From positions 1 through 7,769 of the forward strand of contig JALGTI010000140.1 in NCBI GenBank assembly GCA_029821455.1: DNA of 7,769 nucleotides. Reading direction: 5' to 3'. The DNA comes from Candidatus Zipacnadia bacterium. GTDB lineage: Bacteria > Armatimonadota > Zipacnadia > Zipacnadales > Zipacnadaceae. A program made the translations under genes and the position numbers. This document shows, piece by piece, positions 5,722 through 7,769 of this stretch. Each line of letters opens with the position of its first letter. Positions within the stretch are counted from its first letter, which is position 1. Below the pieces are notes generated by a model that saw nothing but the letters and a program-made list of their open reading frames with translations, searched no databases and was not told the DNA's origin.

Positions 5722-5765
5722 AGTGGCACAAGTGTCTTGCTCGTGTTGAGTGAGCTACTCGCCAG

Positions 5766-5809
5766 CCCCTTCCCTACCCTTCGGCAAGCTCAGGGTAAGT
5801 AGGGAGGGG
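5766..5809. repeat. Long imperfect hairpin repeat (CTTCGGCAAGCTCAGG type)
   Basis: CCCCTTCCCTACCCT pairs with AGGGTAAGTAGGGAGGGG across a loop containing TCGGCAAGCTC, with a bulged T and a bulged TAAG. Similar CTTCGGCAAGCTCAGG tracts are, as I recall, dispersed repeats in several uncultivated bacterial genomes. It lies in the convergent gap after the pseudopilin. No ribosome binding site or plausible gene goes with the open frames that cross it. Confidence 0.6.
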
Positions 5810-5826
5810 AAATCTGTGCCGCACTT

Positions 5827-5849
5827 CCCCTCTTCTGCAAGGAGAGGGG
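5827..5849. repeat. 10-bp-stem hairpin repeat
   Basis: CCCCTCTTCT and AGGAGAGGGG pair over ten positions, with one T-G wobble, around a GCA loop. It follows the hairpin at 5766-5809 by 17 bases. The two together look like halves of one compound repeat, since both have CCCC/GGGG outer arms. Confidence 0.65.
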
Positions 5850-5870
5850 CTAGGGGTGAGGCGAGGAGTC

Positions 5871-5908
5871 CGAAACAAACGCCGGAGAGCCAGTGGCTCT
5901 CCGGCGTT
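5871..5908 (-). terminator. Intrinsic terminator after the Spy/ZraP-like gene
   Basis: On the minus strand AACGCCGGAGAGCC - ACT - GGCTCTCCGGCGTT is a perfect 14-bp stem with a 3-base loop, followed by TGTTTCG. The T-run is broken but the stem is very strong, and it begins 33 bases after the stop of the leftward gene at 5942. It ends the envelope-stress gene set and faces the pseudopilin gene coming the other way. Confidence 0.8.
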
Positions 5909-5941
5909 GTGCTAGTGCGCTGCCTGCGGTAGGCGCTATAT

Positions 5942-6547
5942 CTACTCTCCCTGAGGCGGCGGCATACCGGCATTGCCTCCGCGCCCTTGGCCTCGCGCTT
6001 CACCCCAACCTCCACCACCTTGGCCACCTTGCCGGCCCCAACCCTGGCCTCCGCCCTCGGGCCGCTGCGGCCTGATCCAGTACGGCCGCAGTTCCTGCTG
6101 CACGCTCTGCAGTTGCTGACCGATCTCCCTCATTTCCCCAAACTGGGCCCGAATGGCCTCAGGGTCGCGGGGGTCGGCATTCAGCAGTTCGAACAGTACC
6201 CATTGGGCGTCGTGCATTTGGTTGTTCAGCGTCCCCAACTGGCTCCATAGCTCGTGGGATTCGGGGATTGTCTTCAGATACCCACGCCTCAGCCACTGAC
6301 CAGGGCCACGCTGACCAGTACCACGCTGCGCACCCCACGCACCTGCTCCTTGTCGCGCTCCACCCCATGCACCAGGGCCACCCATTCCTGGCCCCGGGCC
6401 GTGACCGGCGTGCATACCTGGACCATGGTCCGGTGCCGCAGGCACATTTGGCGGAGCCTCCTCGCAGCCCCCAGCCACTGCCAGAGCCAACACTGCCACG
6501 GACGCCAGCACCGCGACTATTGTTGCTACCACCACGATATTCCTCAT
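5942..6547 (-). CDS. Spy/CpxP/ZraP-like small periplasmic lipoprotein with Gly/His/Trp-rich flanks
   Basis: This predicted 201-residue protein begins with a signal sequence (residues 3-27, long Val/Ala/Leu run) ending AVAGGC-EE, a plausible lipobox with C28 as the lipidated residue. Residues 40-60 are His/Gly/Met-rich (DHGPGMHAGHGPGPGM), a likely metal-binding stretch. Residues 61-86 are rich in Gly, Ala, Arg and Trp. The core (91-156) is predicted helical: SHELWSQLGTLNNQMHDAQW, LFELLNADPRDPEAIRAQ, then EMREIGQQLQSVQQELRPY. Its L-L-x-A-x-P-x-D-x-x-x-I spacing resembles ZraP/CpxP/Spy, periplasmic metal-responsive chaperones, but the typical LTxxQ is not obvious. The tail (165-194) is Gly/Gln/Trp-rich. 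I chose ATG 6545-6547 over ATG 6562 because GGAGG (6556-6560) precedes it by 8 bases. It lies 94 bases after the RseB-like gene, supporting an envelope-stress role. Family assignment is by pattern only. Confidence 0.7.
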   Translation of the reverse strand: MRNIVVVATIVAVLASVAVLALAVAGGCEEAPPNVPAAPDHGPGMHAGHGPGPGMGGPGAWGGARQGAGAWGAQRGTGQRGPGQWLRRGYLKTIPESHELWSQLGTLNNQMHDAQWVLFELLNADPRDPEAIRAQFGEMREIGQQLQSVQQELRPYWIRPQRPEGGGQGWGRQGGQGGGGWGEARGQGRGGNAGMPPPQGE

Positions 6548-6555
6548 TACATTCA

Positions 6556-6560
6556 CCTCC
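6556..6560 (-). promoter_or_regulatory. Ribosome binding site deciding the start of the Spy/ZraP-like gene
   Basis: GGAGG, within GGAGGTGA (6553-6560), lies 8 bases before ATG 6545-6547 and overlaps the upstream in-frame ATG at 6560-6562. Nothing like a Shine-Dalgarno precedes that upstream ATG. The downstream start also gives a cleaner signal peptide (MRNIVVV). Confidence 0.75.
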
Positions 6561-6641
6561 ATAGGTTGGTTGTGTCACTACAAAGACGGCAACAGCTTCA
6601 CAGAGATTCCCAAAACTTTGGCCGTGTTCTGAAGCCGACAA

Positions 6642-7596
6642 TCATCTGACACTCCGGGCGACCTTCAGCAGTTCGCGGTCTGACAACGGGCCGCTCACGG
6701 TGACAACGATCTCACCAACCAGCCGGCGCGCTACCTTCCGCTGCCTGGACTGCACGATCCGGGCCTGTGCCCAGCGCCCTTGCCTCGCGCCTTGCTGTTC
6801 CACGAGCCGTGGGCGTCTATGTTCCGTTATTGTCATCACGCGCAGGCCATCACCGTACCGTATTTGCACGGCTGCGCCCGCCCGCGAATATCGAAGCGTA
6901 ACTAGGCCTTGTTCAGCAAAGCCCCCTGGCAGATACGTCGGGCGTTTCACCGCGGTCCCCAGTATCTTGGCGGCGCCGGCCGCGTCCACCCGCTGAATGT
7001 CCAGGCCGCGCGCTCGCCATCTGCCGCGCTCACCAGCCTGCTGCGGCGGCTCCCACTTCTTGGGAGGCGGCACATTGTAGCGCACAGATATGTATCTGGT
7101 CTCCGAAACAACTCGCCCGTCGGCCAACTGCTGCCTTGCCAGCGGGAAGTGGGTCTCGTCATCCAGCCAAACCACTATCTGCGCGTTAGGTCCCGAGCGC
7201 GGGCTGATTGACACGACACTGGTGGGTCTGTTGGCCACCTGCGCGTGGCCGACTTTGCGTACCACGAAGTTCTCTTGCAAGGCTTTGGGATCCGGCAGAG
7301 GGCATTCGATTCCAAGCTTATGCGCACGCCGCACGCCCTTGGGGCCTACCTCCCAGACCTGATTCTCCTGCTGGATGATGCGCATCCCGGCGGCCGGGCC
7401 AGTCAGGTAATGTAGCACCGTGCGGCCATCGCCTCTGGCCACCGTGGCCTCCGCTTCCACAAGCCGTCCAGGGCGCATCCGCGGACTGGGCTAACAGCCA
7501 CGCAGTTTCACTGTCACCGGCAGGGTGGCATCCGCCGAGGGCAGCAATCAGCGCTGCTGCCCAAGCCACTAGGATGTCTGCCCGCCGGATAATCAT
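6642..7596 (-). CDS. RseB/MucB-like sigma-factor regulatory lipoprotein, split by a +1 frame change
   Basis: Two frames make one protein. The first, from ATG 7594-7596, gives a lipoprotein signal peptide (MIIRRADILVAWAAALIAALGGC, lipobox L-G-G-C, C23) and TAWLLAQSADAP. The second carries GRLVEAEATVARGDGRTVLHY, then VANRPTSVVSISPRSG, WLDDETHFPLARQQLADG and a C-terminal domain with TYLPGGF, TLRYSRAGAAVQIRY and EIVVTVSGPLSDRELLKVARSV. This order is that of RseB/MucB: a LolA-like domain, then a small domain ending in V-x-G-x-x-x-x-x-x-L-x-x-V-A-x-S-V. In known systems RseB is a periplasmic sensor that protects the anti-sigma factor RseA. Joining frames at CCC-T (7470-7473) gives 317 residues, near E. 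coli RseB (318). ATG 7476-7478 opens the second frame but has no ribosome binding site and no signal peptide. A sequencing indel, a pseudogene or programmed slippage are all possible. It overlaps the upstream gene by ATGA. Confidence 0.72.
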
Positions 7597-7769
7597 AGCT
7601 CTGCATCACCTGACCCATTATCCTGCAGGAGCAAGTACAACCCCAGCGAGGCCTCATCCGCCATTGGCTGCTCCCACTGGGCAATGACCTCAGCATCTGC
7701 CAGAAGGAACTCCTCGCCACCCGGAACCGGCGGCGCCGTAGTGGGGCCTGGCAGGAATGCAATCAGCAA
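7593..7769 (-). CDS. C-terminal end of an unidentified protein, possibly an anti-sigma factor (truncated by window edge)
   Basis: Translating by hand from the right edge gives 58 residues and a TGA (7593-7595): LLIAFLPGPTTAPPVPGGEE, then FLLADAEVIAQWEQPMADEA and SLGLYLLLQDNGSGDAEL. The frame is open to the edge, so the N-terminus is outside. The stop overlaps the start of the RseB-like lipoprotein gene as ATGA, a sign of translational coupling and of a joint function. The acidic, Ala/Leu-rich tail after a Pro/Gly linker has no motif I recognise. In ECF sigma factor operons the gene just before an RseB-like gene is usually the anti-sigma factor, whose C-terminus lies outside the membrane; that is the reason for the suggestion. 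Position is the only evidence for it. Confidence 0.6.
   Translation of the reverse strand: MLIAFLPGPTTAPPVPGGEEFLLADAEVIAQWEQPMADEASLGLYLLLQDNGSGDAEL

Noticed and set aside
6548..6562. ATG at 6560-6562 as start of the Spy/ZraP-like gene
   Set aside because: It lies inside the Shine-Dalgarno of the downstream ATG and has none of its own.
6642..7478. RseB-like gene starting on its own at ATG 7476-7478
   Set aside because: There is no ribosome binding site and no signal peptide, and the start falls inside the LolA-like fold; a lipoprotein signal peptide sits just upstream in the neighbouring frame.
7514..7762. 82-codon minus-strand open frame at the right edge
   Set aside because: Its product is Arg/Ser/Cys-rich without features. 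The other frame, ending at 7593 and overlapping the next start by ATGA, fits better as the real gene end.

Overview
The window looks like a piece of a GC-rich genome from an uncultivated bacterium. The best lineage hint is the H-X9-DG pseudopilin at 5000-5656. Its N-terminus (FTLIELLVVIAIIAILAAILFPVFARAREKAR style, then LSNLKQLGLG) is the form found in large numbers in Armatimonadota and also in Planctomycetota, Hydrogenedentota and Lentisphaerota. Extracytoplasmic carbohydrate-active proteins and short intergenic palindromic repeats fit the same kind of organism. Armatimonadota is my best guess, but this is an inference from motif style, not a placement.

Layout. All genes but one read leftwards (minus strand). 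Taken in their direction of transcription, the right block (7769 to 5942) has the 3' end of an unidentified protein, then a RseB/MucB-like lipoprotein joined to it by an ATGA stop/start overlap and broken by a +1 frame change, then a small Spy/CpxP/ZraP-like lipoprotein, closed by an intrinsic terminator at 5871-5908. This looks like an envelope-stress module.

The middle holds the only plus-strand gene, the pseudopilin, behind a near-consensus sigma70 promoter (4917-4945). It sits between two repeat-rich intergenic islands. These contain perfect short palindromes, a 10-bp-period tandem array, and a 24-bp sequence present in identical direct copies at 4753-4776 and 5697-5720, one on each side of the pseudopilin.

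The left block (4605 to 1) has a YfcE/MJ0936-type metallophosphoesterase, a one-domain BON protein with its own likely promoter and a textbook intrinsic terminator (3501-3527), then a closely spaced set: class I fumarate hydratase alpha, fumarate hydratase beta, a Gfo/Idh/MocA oxidoreductase, and the 5' end of a secreted DUF4962/heparinase II/III-type polysaccharide lyase that runs off the left edge. The two fumarase subunits form one iron-sulfur enzyme. The oxidoreductase and lyase suggest sugar or uronate catabolism, possibly read from the same transcript.

Two partial genes lie at the window edges (1-656 and 7593-7769). I found no rRNA, tRNA, CRISPR array, insertion sequence or phage gene.
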